A stretch of 39,751 bases of DNA from an archaeon 13_1_40CM_2_52_13 (lineage in GTDB: Archaea; Thermoproteota; Bathyarchaeia; 40CM-2-53-6): assembly GCA_001919285.1 (NCBI GenBank), contig MNHO01000007.1, forward strand, positions 1 to 39,751, written 5' to 3'. Positions 39,068 through 39,751 of this stretch are shown piece by piece (positions within the stretch are counted from its first letter, which is position 1; each line of letters opens with the position of its first letter). The translations under genes were made by a program, and so were the position numbers. The notes under the pieces were generated by a model, which was not told the DNA's origin, did not search any database, and worked only from the letters and a program-made list of their open reading frames with translations.

Positions 39068-39751
39068 ATGCTACGAAAGTTTACCCACGAAGGTCGGTTG
39101 AGGATCGCACACCAGATTTCAGACCGTATTGTCGAGAAATATGGGAACGATATTCTGGCTGCTTATGTCTGCGGCTCAACATCAAAAAAACTCGACCGTC
39201 CTTTTTCCGATTTAGAACTGATTGTCGTAGTCCGTGATGGTATCGAGGTTCCCATGAAGTATTATCTTGGCAACGGCCTCATCATACAGATCGATTACCT
39301 ACAATCTTCTAGTTTTCTTAGAGCCGCCGAGCGTTTTACTGACAACTGGCACATGGAGGGTGACCAGTACCGGAATAGGATCGAGCTCTTCGAGCGAGGC
39401 AGGTGGTTCAGTTCGCTCGACAAAGCGGTTTCGAAGAACGAGAAAGCCGACCCAAGAGAAGTGATCAGGAAGGCGTTCTTGATGATGACCGAGTCGAGGG
39501 CCGTTCTCAAGAATGCAGTGTTGGCAAACGACAAGATCGGAATTCTTTCTAGTTCACGAGTGTTCGCAGAAGATGCTGCACGAATAATCTTCCTCGTGAA
39601 CCGCACTTATGTCACTACTACGAGCTGGTTCTGGAAGATGGCGTTCGAAGCGGCTAGGAAACCGAAGGACTTTCGAGTTCTCATCGAGAAGATTTGTGGA
39701 TTCACACCAGGGACAATTAGAGAAGTCGTTAAGGCCTCAGAGAAGCTCTAC
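39068..39751 (+). CDS. Kanamycin-nucleotidyltransferase-like protein, 5' part
   Basis: An open frame from ATG 39068 runs off the right edge, giving the first 228 residues. RIAHQISDRIVEKYGND is followed by AYVCGSTSKKLDRPFSDLELIVVV: a nucleotidyltransferase core with CGS and two acidic residues, though the second is Glu (SDLE). GLIIQIDYL carries the likely third carboxylate. A helical C-terminal domain follows (REVIRKAFLMMTESRAVLKNAV, VFAEDAARIIFLVNRTYVTT). This is the KNTase two-domain layout. It may modify an antibiotic or a cellular metabolite. It is divergent from the DNA methyltransferase. Confidence 0.75.
   Translation, partial: MLRKFTHEGRLRIAHQISDRIVEKYGNDILAAYVCGSTSKKLDRPFSDLELIVVVRDGIEVPMKYYLGNGLIIQIDYLQSSSFLRAAERFTDNWHMEGDQYRNRIELFERGRWFSSLDKAVSKNEKADPREVIRKAFLMMTESRAVLKNAVLANDKIGILSSSRVFAEDAARIIFLVNRTYVTTTSWFWKMAFEAARKPKDFRVLIEKICGFTPGTIREVVKASEKLY

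Noticed and set aside
1-39751. CRISPR arrays, tRNA or rRNA genes, insertion sequences
   Set aside because: No regularly spaced repeats, no T-loop-like GTTCGAATC context in gaps, and no transposase or terminal repeats were seen by eye.

Overview
The window looks like a chromosomal segment of an archaeon, probably an aerobic member of the Thermoproteota related to Nitrososphaeria. That placement is an inference. It rests on the archaeal PurS/PurQ/small-PurL set, a two-helix-turn-helix Lrp-type regulator, TATA-type promoters with very short leaders, frequent GTG and TTG starts, many membrane-anchored cupredoxins, and a Pit/DUF47 phosphate pair. I saw no rRNA, tRNA, CRISPR array, insertion sequence or prophage genes.

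Layout. 1-4.6 kb: the end of a secreted Cys-rich protein, then a minus-strand run with a membrane protein, a small unknown protein, CoaBC, a nitrilase-family amidohydrolase and a HAD phosphatase. 4.7-8 kb: a frameshifted methyltransferase, a nucleotidyltransferase and an ABC-2 exporter. 8.2-10.5 kb: an alpha/beta hydrolase, an SDR, a DUF5519 protein and an overlapping 56-residue membrane protein. 10.6-21 kb is a copper/oxygen respiration island. It has a CoxA-CoxC fusion, CoxB, a small CoxD-like subunit, three blue-copper cupredoxins, a stand-alone CuA-type protein, a half-size CtaA-like protein and an Lrp-type regulator, interspersed with SRPBCC, SDR, coiled-coil and YdeI-like genes. 21-24.2 kb: a VOC protein, an SDR, and the Pit transporter with its DUF47 partner.

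24.5-38 kb is one long minus-strand purine cluster. In transcription order it reads purS-purQ-three small membrane proteins-purL-purF-purD-HIT-AadA-like nucleotidyltransferase-purN-folD-GNAT-formyltetrahydrofolate cycloligase-purE-purC-purM. It covers PRPP to SAICAR together with the folate chemistry that supplies formyl groups; purB and purH are not in the window. The end holds an orphan DNA methyltransferase and the first part of a kanamycin-nucleotidyltransferase-like gene.

Two things stand out. Three tiny, translationally coupled two-helix membrane proteins sit between purQ and purL, whose products normally form one soluble complex. In addition, four accessory genes each carry reading-frame breaks, mostly explained by one base gained or lost in a short homopolymer, while no clear indel was found in the long core genes.
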